Source: Phycisphaerales bacterium (GTDB lineage Bacteria; Planctomycetota; Phycisphaerae; Phycisphaerales; SM1A02). Taken from it: a stretch of DNA of 6,711 nt. How positions within the stretch are numbered: position 1 is the first letter of the stretch; each line of letters begins with the position of its first letter. Of the stretch, positions 1 through 6,711 are shown in pieces. The notes below the pieces were generated by a model. It searched no databases. It had not been told where the DNA came from and saw only the letters and a program-made list of their open reading frames with translations. The position numbers were made by a program, and so were the translations under genes. The DNA lies in assembly GCA_007125255.1 (NCBI GenBank), contig SLDM01000029.1, positions 1 to 6,711 of the forward strand. The letters are read 5' to 3'.

Positions 1-51
1 GACCTGTGGTCGGCCCCGCGTGAGTTTCAGTGAACCGGTCGTTGCGTGAAG

Positions 52-86
52 GATTCGCAGGGCGAGACTGTTCTCAACTGCGAATC
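52..86 (-). terminator. Stem-loop downstream of the pseudopilin pair
   Basis: GATTCGCAG (52-60) pairs perfectly with CTGCGAATC (78-86), a 9-bp stem. Its 17-nt loop can form a further GAGA/TCTC stem (64-67 with 72-75) around CTGT. It lies 42 nt beyond the stop codon of the downstream pseudopilin gene, where a transcript end would be expected. No T-run follows on the minus strand, so it is not a classical intrinsic terminator. It could be a 3'-end stabilising hairpin or part of a factor-dependent terminator. The structure is seen; the role is inferred. Confidence 0.4.
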
Positions 87-128
87 AAACTGCTCAAGGG
101 CAACCGGAGCGGTTCGGTAAGGCGTTGA

Positions 129-1136
<1,008 letters not shown>

Positions 1137-1205
1137 GATGAAAACTCCAAGAGTGGGTCAGTGCAAAGGCAGAGAACTGCCCGGGGCATCGAGGGGTGGT
1201 GTGGA

Positions 1206-2231
<1,026 letters not shown>

Positions 2232-2290
2232 AACTGGAAATCTCCATCCTGTGTAAAGTAGAGACACGAAAACAGCAGATCAGATGAGAT

Positions 2291-2325
2291 GGCTGATCCT
2301 CGGCACTGACCCGTCGGGATCAGCC
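2291..2325 (-). promoter_or_regulatory. 9-bp stem-loop upstream of the pseudopilin operon
   Basis: GGCTGATCC (2291-2299) is the exact reverse complement of GGATCAGCC (2317-2325). The 17-nt loop contains a small CGG/CCG inner stem (2301-2303 with 2311-2313). It lies 59 nt before the upstream pseudopilin start, so it is either a 5'-leader structure or an operator-like palindrome in the promoter region. There is no adjacent T-run on the minus strand. No confident -35/-10 pair was found here. The pairing is seen; a regulatory role is inferred. Confidence 0.4.
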
Positions 2326-2510
2326 TGAAGCCGGTGAATCAGCACGGCTCTCATCAACACGGATGCTTGGCTGCGATTGGTCCACCCGCCGGTGAAGAGG
2401 GCCGTGGAAGTGAACCGGTCGGCACCTGTCGCCAACCTGAGCTGGTTCTTCCACGAGCAGACTTCCTGTTGCAGACTTTCCATGCGAATCGCACCGCAGT
2501 CAACCATTCA

Positions 2511-2548
2511 GAACATGACAGAACATGACAGAACATGACAGAACATGA
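2511..2548. repeat. 10-bp tandem repeat, about 3.8 copies
   Basis: GAACATGACA occurs three times without change (2511-2520, 2521-2530, 2531-2540), followed by an 8-bp partial copy, GAACATGA (2541-2548). The unit is close to one turn of B-DNA, so any bound protein would sit on the same face in each copy. It lies about 280 bp upstream of the pseudopilin start. The role is unknown; replication slippage alone could explain it. Confidence 0.95.
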
Positions 2549-2556
2549 TTCTTGAT

Positions 2557-2586
2557 TCGTGATGATGAGGATCGTGATGATCAGGA
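2557..2586. repeat. 15-bp tandem duplication
   Basis: TCGTGATGATGAGGA (2557-2571) is followed directly by TCGTGATGATCAGGA (2572-2586), with 14 of 15 bases identical. It begins 8 bp after the 10-bp tandem repeat, making one repeat-rich patch. Confidence 0.9.
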
Positions 2587-2675
2587 TGAGATGAGCACGG
2601 CTCACGGGAAACTCACGCTCCCTGATCCTGGGAATACCAGGTCCGGATCGACCCGGAGAGACCGGGGGGAGGGCC

Positions 2676-2698
2676 GGGGTTCACGGTTGGCGAACCCC
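2676..2698. other. 7-bp GC-rich hairpin
   Basis: GGGGTTC (2676-2682) pairs with GAACCCC (2692-2698) around a 9-nt loop. It stands alone in non-coding DNA. A short T-run (2713-2716) follows on the plus strand, but too far away for an intrinsic terminator. It may belong to an unrecognised RNA or have no function. Confidence 0.35.
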
Positions 2699-3089
2699 TC
2701 CGCGGGAACTGCTTTTCAGCGCCTTTCCAGCGCCTCTTCACCCTTTCATCCGCGTCTCAAGAGCAACACATCTGCTTCATGAGTACGTCAGATCAGGCGG
2801 TGATTCAGATCCCACAGGTTTCTTCGTGTGCCGTCCGTTCCCCATCCGTACGTCCGGGCCGAATCATCCGGTCTGGATATCCGGCACTCGCTCGGCGATC
2901 GGTCGGGGAGCAGCGAGGCATCACTCCTGCCATTCACAACACAGTGCTCAAATCACGAACTCCATCACGAACATCATTCAGATTGTCGACTGTGCGGCGA
3001 GGCATGAAGCGGCCGTGAGGCCAAATGAGGGCAGTTTGAAGTCAGAAAAGTATACTGCCGCACAGGTCAGGTTGTCCGATCGATCAGAC

Positions 3090-3107
3090 TGAACAGATGA
3101 CTGTTCA
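3090..3107. promoter_or_regulatory. Perfect inverted repeat upstream of ridA
   Basis: TGAACAG (3090-3096) and CTGTTCA (3101-3107) form a perfect 7-bp inverted repeat around ATGA. It lies 149 bp before the ridA start. It could be a dimeric repressor site or an RNA hairpin in a long leader. The GAAC/GTTC half-sites recall LexA-type operators, but the 8-bp gap does not match the GAAC-N4-GTTC spacing, so I do not assign a regulator. Confidence 0.35.
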
Positions 3108-3256
3108 CCATCAACATAGTCCGTAAACAATCGCGGTCAAGTTCCACCTTTCCCCCATCTACACATTGAATTTTCGCTTTGTTCACCTGTTAGCTCTTTG
3201 CAGGGGCCTTGACCCGAACAAACTGGAAACAGATTCCCCCGCCGAAAGGTATTGAC

Positions 3257-3718
3257 ATGTCCGTCCGAGACCGGCTCTCCGAACTTGAACTCACCCTGCC
3301 CGCGGCCCCGAAGCCCGTCGCGGCGTACGTCCCGGCCGTCCGCACCGGCTCGCTCATCTATATCAGCGGCCAGCTGCCGCTCAAGGAGGGCCAGTTGCTC
3401 GCCTCCGGCCCGGTCCCGTCACGGGTCTCGCTGGAGAAGGCCCAGGCCGCCGCCCGGCAGTGCGTGCTGAACGGCCTGGCGGTCCTCGCCGACCAGTTGG
3501 GAGGCGATCTCGACCGGGTCGAGCGCATCGTCCGTCTGGGCATCTTCGTCTGCTGCGAGGCCGGCTTCACCGATCAGCCGAAGGTCGGCAATGGCGCGAG
3601 CGAACTGTTGCAGAAGATCTTCGGCGAAAAGGGTCGCCACGCCCGCGCCGCCGTCGGTTCGATCGCCTTGCCCCTGGGCGCGACGGTCGAAGTCGAGATG
3701 ATCGCGGAAGTGAACTGA
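3257..3718 (+). CDS. RidA/YjgF/UK114-family protein
   Basis: A 153-aa complete member of the RidA superfamily. Family members are homotrimeric cytoplasmic proteins; archetypal RidA hydrolyses reactive enamine/imine intermediates released by PLP enzymes. Visible landmarks are the central strand IYISGQLP (about 34-41), FTDQPKVGNGAS (about 104-115) and GRHARAAVG (126-134). In the last, Arg130 sits where the family's substrate-carboxylate-binding Arg is found. LPLGATVEVE (138-147) is the closing strand. The length and the FTDQPKV...GAS block fit the longer ~150-aa subfamily rather than the ~130-aa archetype, so the true substrate is uncertain. ATG at 3257 is preferred because AAAGG (3245-3249) lies 7 nt upstream. 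The in-frame TTG at 3209 would add 16 unconserved residues and lacks such a site. It appears to be a single-gene unit. Confidence 0.93.
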   Translation: MSVRDRLSELELTLPAAPKPVAAYVPAVRTGSLIYISGQLPLKEGQLLASGPVPSRVSLEKAQAAARQCVLNGLAVLADQLGGDLDRVERIVRLGIFVCCEAGFTDQPKVGNGASELLQKIFGEKGRHARAAVGSIALPLGATVEVEMIAEVN

Positions 3719-3773
3719 TCGAAATCGAACTCGTCATCCGGCTTGAGAGATCGAATCATGGCCGCGGCGCACC

Positions 3774-3798
3774 CGCGGGTGACGAACCCGTCACCGCG
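3774..3798 (+). terminator. Strong stem-loop after ridA
   Basis: GGTGACG (3778-3784) pairs perfectly with CGTCACC (3789-3795) around AACC. The stem extends by CGC (3774-3776) with GCG (3796-3798) across one bulged G. That gives ten pairs, mostly GC, 55 nt past the ridA stop. No T-run follows, so the terminator role is inferred from position. Confidence 0.4.
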
Positions 3799-3887
3799 TC
3801 CGAATTGTCGCCGCGAACCGGCGCAACGCGACCACGTTGTTCGGCCAGTGAAGCATCGCCGCCGCTTCAGCGGGCGAACGATTCGAA

Positions 3888-3893
3888 TACAAT
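3888..3893 (+). promoter_or_regulatory. Candidate -10 box for the nucleotidyltransferase gene
   Basis: TACAAT matches the bacterial -10 consensus at five of six positions. It would start transcription near 3900, just before the GGAG (3905-3908) serving the ATG at 3919. No good -35 element is visible. If used, it excludes the in-frame upstream ATG at 3892, which overlaps the box. Confidence 0.35.
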
Positions 3894-3918
3894 GTTTGGT
3901 AACTGGAGCAAGCACCCC

Positions 3919-4230
3919 ATGATGAATCGAGACCATTTTGACATGGCGGCGATCGCGCCGGTGTGCCGGCAGTGGCGGATCAGCGAACTCGCCATCTTCG
4001 GTTCAGCCGTGCGCAACGAGTTGCGGCCGGACAGCGATGTCGATGTGCTCGTGACGTTTGAGGAAGGCGCGGAGCCGACGTTGTTCGACATGTCGCGATT
4101 GTCGCGCGAACTCGCCGAAGCGTTGGGACGCGAGGTGGATCTGCTGACGCGCCGCGGGGTCGAGGAAAGCCGGAACCCCTACCGCCGCCGCGAAATCCTC
4201 GAGAGCGCGGAGACACTCTATGCCGCGTGA
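3919..4230 (+). CDS. mntA: MntA-type minimal nucleotidyltransferase (antitoxin class)
   Basis: A 103-aa single-domain nucleotidyltransferase of the DNA polymerase beta superfamily. The signature GS-x10-DxD is present as Gly28-Ser29 and Asp40/Asp42, with Asp74 in REVDLL as the likely third metal-binding carboxylate, so the catalytic core looks intact. In the studied HepT-MntA modules this protein neutralises the HEPN ribonuclease HepT by adding AMP residues to a tyrosine of the toxin. The start at 3919 has GGAG 10 nt upstream. Another ATG follows at once (3922), and an ATG at 3892 is in frame but overlaps a -10-like box. Length is normal for the family. The gene ends in an 11-bp overlap with the ATG of a toxin remnant, the usual gene order. 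With the toxin broken, this is an orphan antitoxin or a gene awaiting loss. Confidence 0.85.
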   Translation: MMNRDHFDMAAIAPVCRQWRISELAIFGSAVRNELRPDSDVDVLVTFEEGAEPTLFDMSRLSRELAEALGREVDLLTRRGVEESRNPYRRREILESAETLYAA

Positions 4231-4297
4231 TCGTGATGCGCTGTATGACATACTAATCGAAGCGATCATCGAAAAGCTCGACAACAATCGGCAGTGA
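4220..4297 (+). pseudogene. hepT: N-terminal remnant of HepT/HEPN (DUF86) toxin
   Basis: ATG at 4220 overlaps the nucleotidyltransferase stop and opens a 25-codon frame starting MPRDRDALYDILIEA, then TGA at 4295-4297. The opening resembles the N-terminus of DUF86/HepT-like HEPN proteins, which usually begin M-(P/S)-RD and are about 110 aa. After about residue 15 the similarity disappears. I found no Rx4-6H ribonuclease motif in any plus frame of the following 200 bp, so the rest of the toxin seems deleted or replaced rather than merely frameshifted. A family without a HEPN fold cannot be excluded, but the position directly after an MntA gene strongly favours this reading. Confidence 0.6.
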
Positions 4298-4349
4298 TCG
4301 ACGAAGATATGATTGCGTCAATCAACCGAGCTGGCCCCACGACGGGCAT

Positions 4350-4368
4350 CTCGATCTCTTGGATCGAG
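4350..4368. other. Perfect 7-bp hairpin
   Basis: CTCGATC (4350-4356) pairs with GATCGAG (4362-4368) around TCTTG. It lies 53 nt after the toxin remnant's stop codon. Only TT follows, so a terminator role is weakly supported. Confidence 0.3.
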
Positions 4369-4427
4369 TTCTGAATGACTTCCAGGTACTGCCCGAACGT
4401 CACGCTGCGGCATAGATCGGCACCTTG

Positions 4428-4579
4428 GACTCTTCGACTCGCTGCGGGCCTCTGGCCGTTTCGGCCTCTGTGACTATGCAAGAGTCTCTTGGAGTTTACC
4501 TGTTCGGAGGGACCAGAACCGCTCCACCGGCCGCGGTTCTGGACTCCAGGCCTCCCCCCCAAGAGGGGCATCTGGAGTC
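4428..4579. other. Cluster of nested palindromes, possible structured RNA or element end
   Basis: Five pairings are packed into about 150 bp. GACTCTT (4428-4434) pairs with AAGAGTC (4480-4486) and encloses the GGCCG-TTT-CGGCC hairpin (4454-4466). CAAGAGTCTCTTG (4479-4491) is a perfect palindrome. CCAGAACCGC (4513-4522) pairs with GCGGTTCTGG (4533-4542), a 10-bp stem. GACTCCAG (4542-4549) pairs with CTGGAGTC (4572-4579), with an inner CCCC-AAGA-GGGG (4557-4568). This is denser than elsewhere in the window. No known RNA family was recognised and the strand is undetermined. Confidence 0.45.
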
Positions 4580-4690
4580 GCTGTGGCTCGTTCTTTGTGA
4601 CCAGCAACATCGCTCACGATAAAACGAGGCACGGAGGCGCGCGGAGGAGATGGATGAGGGGTGGAGTGACGAAGTGAGGGCGGACTCGTT

Positions 4691-4710
4691 GTTCCCGCGA
4701 AAGCGGGGAC
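4691..4710 (+). repeat. REP-like palindrome, left copy
   Basis: GTTCCCGC and GCGGGGAC form an 8-bp stem (one T:G pair) around GAAA. Palindromes of this type are widely dispersed in bacterial chromosomes, where the reverse strand is spuriously translated as V-P-A-x-A-G-T. This copy and the one at 5006-5025 point in opposite directions; 28 of 34 bases match between 4684-4717 and the reverse complement of 4999-5032. Confidence 0.7.
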
Positions 4711-4713
4711 CCC

Positions 4714-4726
4714 GGGGGGGGGGGGG
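4714..4726 (+). repeat. Run of 13 G
   Basis: Thirteen consecutive G residues directly follow the left REP-like palindrome and abut the 13-bp tandem repeat. The exact length should be treated with caution, since such runs are both slippage-prone and error-prone in sequencing. Confidence 0.85.
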
Positions 4727-4796
4727 AAGGAGTGGGGGGAAGGAGTGGGGCGAAAAAGTGGGGCGAAGGAGTGGCGCGAAGGAGTGGCGCGAAGGA
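4727..4796. repeat. 13-bp tandem repeat, five units plus a partial
   Basis: Units start at 4727, 4740, 4753, 4766 and 4779, with a partial copy at 4792-4796. The consensus is AAGGAGTGGSGCG. Units 4 and 5 are identical and unit 3 has AAAAA in place of AAGGA. With a 13-bp period the reading frame shifts every unit, so the array is not coding. It sits inside the REP-like inverted pair. Confidence 0.95.
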
Positions 4797-5005
4797 TGTA
4801 TTCTGTGAGCTGGATGCCCGCTGCGCGCGTGACGCTTCGGGCGCGGCCCCATGGATTCGCGCTTCCCGGAATCAAGTCCACCTGACCGCCATGGCTCGCG
4901 CCCGAGCGCTCTCTGTGTCCTTCGGGAGCAGCGCGGAGAAAATGGTGCCTCGTCTCTCGGCCTCCGGCCTCCCTGTTCGCCGAACGCATCCTTCGAACCC
5001 CCTGG

Positions 5006-5025
5006 GTCCCCGCTTGCGCGGGGAC
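5006..5025 (-). repeat. REP-like palindrome, right copy (inverted)
   Basis: GTCCCCGC (5006-5013) pairs perfectly with GCGGGGAC (5018-5025) around TTGC. It is inverted relative to the 4691-4710 copy. Together the two could be the ends of a small non-autonomous element or a BIME-like pair of the sort mobilised by REP-associated transposases. No transposase gene lies in the window. Confidence 0.7.
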
Positions 5026-5499
5026 GACGAAATCGCCGTCGCACCGCGCCTCGATGCCTTGACGCCTAGTTGCTTCCCTTTGTTGCTTCCACACTAACGC
5101 TCCGATCCCACAGGTGGGTCGAGGATGCCATGCTCGCTCCCCCCGAACCGCAATGAAAGTGGTGACGCCACGCCGCGGAACCGCCCTGCTGTCCCGCGAT
5201 GCCAGCGAACGGCGTTGATCCAGAGTCTCTGACTCGGCTATTGATGTCGAGAGACGGTACCCCATGGATGCAGGCTAAGGGACATTGTCCGTCTTGGCGG
5301 TGACGTGCTGCAGTGCGTTAACATGGCCTTCGCTCCAGTCCATCGGGGGGGGCGCCCGCTTTGGCCGCGGCACCCTTCTTGCGAGTACCACCGCCGCTTT
5401 GGTGCTTGCCCAATCAGCCAGCCGCCACGACACTAGCATCCCCGTGGGCTTCCGCCACGCGGCGACTGCAAGTGCGTTGAATGAACAACAACGTGGCCC

Positions 5500-6180
5500 T
5501 CACACCCCGACCGGCTGCTTGCCCCCTTTGCCCTTCGCCTTCTGCAGTTTGTCCCAGTCCGCGAGGAAGGCCGCGAGGCCCTTGTCCGTCAGCGGGTGCT
5601 GCATCATCTGCTGGATCACCTTGAAGGGCACGGTCACCACGTCCGCGCCGATCATCGCGCACTGCACCAGGTGCAGGGGATGTCGAATGGAGGCGGCGAG
5701 GATCTTCGTCTCGAAGCCGTAGTTGTCGTAGATCTGCCGCAACTGCTGGATGAGCTCCATGCCGTCGCTGCCGATGTCATCGATCCGGCCGATGAAGGGG
5801 CTGACGAGAAACGCGCCGGCCTTGGCCACCAGCAGCGCCTGCAGCGGCTGGAAGCAGAGGGTCATGTTCACCTTCACGCCGCGATCGCTGAGCGTCTTGC
5901 ACGCCTTCAGGCCATCGACAGTGCTGGGCAGCTTGATGACGATGTTGTCCGCGATTCGCGTGAGCGGCTCGGCTTCCTCGATCATCGCATCGTGCTCGGT
6001 CGCGACGACCTCCGCCGAGACGGGGCCTTTGACCACGTCGCAGATTTCCTTGAGTCGGTCGTGGAAATCCACGCCTTCCTTGCTGACGAGGGAGGGGTTG
6101 GTGGTCACGCCGTCGAGAACGCCCATGTCATGGGCCTGGCGGATTTCGTCGATGTTCGCGGTGTCGATGTACAGTTGCAT
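5500..6180 (-). CDS. tal: Transaldolase, small TalC/FSA-type subfamily
   Basis: A 226-aa single-domain TIM-barrel class I aldolase. Transaldolase moves a dihydroxyacetone unit between sedoheptulose 7-phosphate and glyceraldehyde 3-phosphate in the cytoplasmic non-oxidative pentose phosphate pathway. Visible motifs are YIDTAN with Asp6, TTNPSLV (26-32), the Schiff-base Lys83 in VIKLP, NMTLCF (105-110), SPFIGRIDD (127-135), ILAASIRHP (160-168) and TVPFKVI (183-189). In SPFIGRI, Phe129 occupies the position that is Phe in transaldolases and Tyr in fructose-6-phosphate aldolases, so transaldolase activity is favoured. The Lys/Gly-rich tail (about 211-222) slightly exceeds the usual ~215 aa. ATG at 6180 starts the conserved first strand; in-frame extension to 6303 adds 41 unconserved residues. 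No Shine-Dalgarno is visible. Confidence 0.95.
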   Translation of the reverse strand: MQLYIDTANIDEIRQAHDMGVLDGVTTNPSLVSKEGVDFHDRLKEICDVVKGPVSAEVVATEHDAMIEEAEPLTRIADNIVIKLPSTVDGLKACKTLSDRGVKVNMTLCFQPLQALLVAKAGAFLVSPFIGRIDDIGSDGMELIQQLRQIYDNYGFETKILAASIRHPLHLVQCAMIGADVVTVPFKVIQQMMQHPLTDKGLAAFLADWDKLQKAKGKGGKQPVGV

Positions 6181-6187
6181 AGGCGGG

Positions 6188-6193
6188 ATTCTA
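6188..6193 (-). promoter_or_regulatory. Candidate -10 box for transaldolase, possibly leaderless
   Basis: On the minus strand TAGAAT (rc of 6188-6193) matches TATAAT at five of six positions and ends 7 nt before the ATG at 6180. Transcription would start at or next to the start codon. The lack of any Shine-Dalgarno agrees with a leaderless mRNA. No clear -35 is seen. Confidence 0.4.
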
Positions 6194-6268
6194 GCCGATC
6201 GTGAATCGGGCGGGACCGGCCCCATGGCCGGAAGGGTAATTCCCGGCTCGAATCGCGGCCAGCCGGAA

Positions 6269-6319
6269 AGCTGCATCCAGTGCTGTACCCAGTCGAGCTG
6301 CAACCAGAAAGCTGCAGAG
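6269..6319. repeat. Three AGCTGCA direct repeats in the divergent intergenic region
   Basis: AGCTGCATCCAG (6269-6280) and AGCTGCAACCAG (6296-6307) differ at one of 12 bases. A third AGCTGCA follows at 6310-6316. They lie between the divergent transaldolase and membrane-protein genes, where regulator sites would be expected. The copies could also be chance. Confidence 0.5.
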
Positions 6320-6331
6320 TGTGGGCAAGGG

Positions 6332-6350
6332 TCGGCCGGTTTTCGGCCGA
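6332..6350 (+). promoter_or_regulatory. Perfect 7-bp palindrome just before the membrane-protein ATG
   Basis: TCGGCCG (6332-6338) pairs with CGGCCGA (6344-6350) around GTTTT. It ends 9 nt before the ATG at 6360, occupying the place a ribosome-binding site would take. As RNA it could block or position initiation; as DNA it could be an operator. No Shine-Dalgarno is present. Confidence 0.4.
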
Positions 6351-6359
6351 TGTACCAGC

Positions 6360-6711
6360 ATGCCGAAGTCCCGGGACATGCAGAAACAGCGCCGCGCCGA
6401 TGGCTCGATCCGCCTGGAAGGCCAGCGGCCGTCGCTGGTGGTCGCCGGATTCCTCATCCTCTTTGCCGCCATCTGGAACGCCGTGGTCTGGGGGCTCCTC
6501 GTGCCGGAGGCGATCGGCGCGTGGAAAGGGGGCTTCGGATTCTGGGCCATCGCCATCACGCTCTTTGCGTCGGTCTTCTGCCTGGTCGGCGTGGCCCTCA
6601 TCGGCCTGACGCTGTACGTCATCCTGTCGATGTTCAATCCGAAGGTCGAGCTGACCGCGAACACCGATCAGGTGCGGCCGGGCGAAGGGCTGACCCTGGC
6701 GTGGGTCCTGC
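6360..6711 (+). CDS. Partial two-helix membrane protein of unknown function (runs off the window)
   Basis: An open frame from ATG at 6360 continues past the window edge without a stop; 117 codons are visible. Residues 1-25 are basic and polar ([16 protein letters not shown]...). Helix 1 spans about 25-49 and helix 2 about 61-90, a long hydrophobic stretch. The part after it (FNPKVELTA...[10 protein letters not shown], about 92-115) looks like the start of a beta-rich domain. The layout of two helices followed by a beta domain recalls DUF3592-like proteins, but I cannot assign a family. The basic N-terminus predicts inside, with the beta domain also in the cytoplasm if both helices span. Another ATG at 6378 is possible. 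Neither start has a Shine-Dalgarno. It is divergent from the transaldolase. Steady membrane-type composition argues that it is real. Confidence 0.75.
   Translation, partial: MPKSRDMQKQRRADGSIRLEGQRPSLVVAGFLILFAAIWNAVVWGLLVPEAIGAWKGGFGFWAIAITLFASVFCLVGVALIGLTLYVILSMFNPKVELTANTDQVRPGEGLTLAWVL

Larger units (their letters stand above)
2232..3256. other. Gene-free intergenic region between pseudopilins and ridA
   Basis: About 1 kb between divergently transcribed genes with no convincing coding sequence. The open frames inside are short, overlap one another, lack Shine-Dalgarno sequences and give low-complexity translations rich in Arg, Ser and Pro. It holds the separately listed repeats and hairpins. 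It must contain promoters for both flanking transcription units, but none stands out. A TATACT (3051-3056) has no partner at the right distance. Confidence 0.7.
4298..5499. other. Gene-free, palindrome- and repeat-rich region
   Basis: About 1.2 kb between the toxin remnant and the transaldolase stop. Open frames exist on both strands, the longest 263 codons on the minus strand from about 5265. They run through REP-like hairpins and the tandem repeat, and give Pro/Ser/Arg-rich translations with no recognisable domain, so I do not call them genes. The left part (to about 4580) has nested palindromes. The centre (4684-5032) is a REP-like inverted pair with tandem repeats. In the right part (5033-5499) I see only an 8-G run (5345-5352) and a small CCCAC/GTGGG palindrome near 5107-5118. 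Confidence 0.65.

Noticed and set aside
102..114. AACCG-GAG-CGGTT hairpin after the pseudopilin stop
   Set aside because: A 5-bp stem with a 3-nt loop is expected by chance; the 52-86 stem is the better candidate.
1168..1181. GGCAG-AGAA-CTGCC hairpin between the pseudopilin genes
   Set aside because: With only 5 bp and no T-run on the minus strand, it is too weak to separate the two genes into different transcripts.
2952..2972. ATCACGAAC repeated after 3 bp
   Set aside because: Two 9-bp copies only, with no partner elsewhere beyond loose similarity to the reverse of 2554-2563.
3051..3056. TATACT as a ridA promoter -10
   Set aside because: It is a good -10 match, but the only TTGAAG upstream is 9 bp away, and it would imply a leader of nearly 200 nt. 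Not enough to call.
3460..3918. Upstream in-frame extension of the nucleotidyltransferase
   Set aside because: The extension lies antisense-free but out of frame over ridA and gives a low-complexity Arg-rich translation; the start at 3919 has a Shine-Dalgarno and family-typical length.
4266..4610. 114-codon minus-strand open frame, with one segment that reads like ordinary protein (QYLEVIQNSIQEIEMPVV)
   Set aside because: It overlaps the toxin remnant and the palindrome cluster, has no Shine-Dalgarno and no family I recognise. A decayed gene fragment here is possible but cannot be supported.
4474..5265. 263-codon minus-strand open frame
   Set aside because: It runs through both REP-like hairpins and the 13-bp array; the translation is Pro/Ser/Arg-rich with spurious VPAQAGT and VPAFAGT strings and no domain.
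5345..5352. Run of eight G
   Set aside because: Short homopolymer in non-coding DNA without neighbouring repeats; nothing to attach a role to.

Overview
The window looks like chromosomal DNA of a GC-rich planctomycete, most plausibly of the Phycisphaerae type. The main clue is a pair of long (335 and 341 aa) pseudopilin-like proteins. Each has a type IV prepilin N-terminus ([17 protein letters not shown]) on a large globular body with a late H-x-DG-like motif, a form greatly expanded in Planctomycetota. The assignment is inferred from family style; no rRNA or other taxonomic marker is present.

Layout, left to right. (1) 129-2231, minus strand: two tandem paralogous pseudopilin genes 69 bp apart, both with good Shine-Dalgarno sequences, probably one operon. 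A 9-bp stem-loop lies just after the pair (52-86) and another lies upstream of it (2291-2325). (2) 2232-3256: about 1 kb with no convincing gene. It holds a 10-bp tandem repeat (2511-2548), a 15-bp duplication (2557-2586), and hairpins at 2676-2698 and 3090-3107. (3) 3257-3718, plus: a RidA/YjgF-family protein, followed by a stem-loop (3774-3798). (4) 3919-4230, plus: an intact MntA-type minimal nucleotidyltransferase (antitoxin class). An 11-bp overlap leads into 4220-4297, which keeps only the N-terminal tip of a HepT/HEPN (DUF86) toxin before a stop, so this toxin-antitoxin module appears dead. (5) 4298-5499: about 1.2 kb of gene-free, structure-rich DNA. It contains a cluster of nested palindromes (4428-4579), an inverted pair of REP-like hairpins (4691-4710 and 5006-5025), a 13-G run and five tandem 13-bp units between them. 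(6) 5500-6180, minus: a complete transaldolase of the small TalC-like subfamily, with a TAGAAT box placed so that its mRNA may be leaderless. (7) 6360 to the window end, plus: the start of a two-helix membrane protein, divergent from the transaldolase, with a perfect 7-bp palindrome just before its ATG.

The genes do not form one pathway. The pseudopilins are probably exported surface or secretion-apparatus components. RidA and transaldolase are housekeeping metabolism (reactive imine/enamine removal and the non-oxidative pentose phosphate pathway). The MntA/HepT remnant and the REP-like block mark a small accessory, decaying region between them. I see no complete, clearly novel multi-gene system. 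The points most worth a second look are the orphaned antitoxin, the palindrome block with its flanking REP-like pair, and the shared 48-bp segment in the pseudopilin genes.
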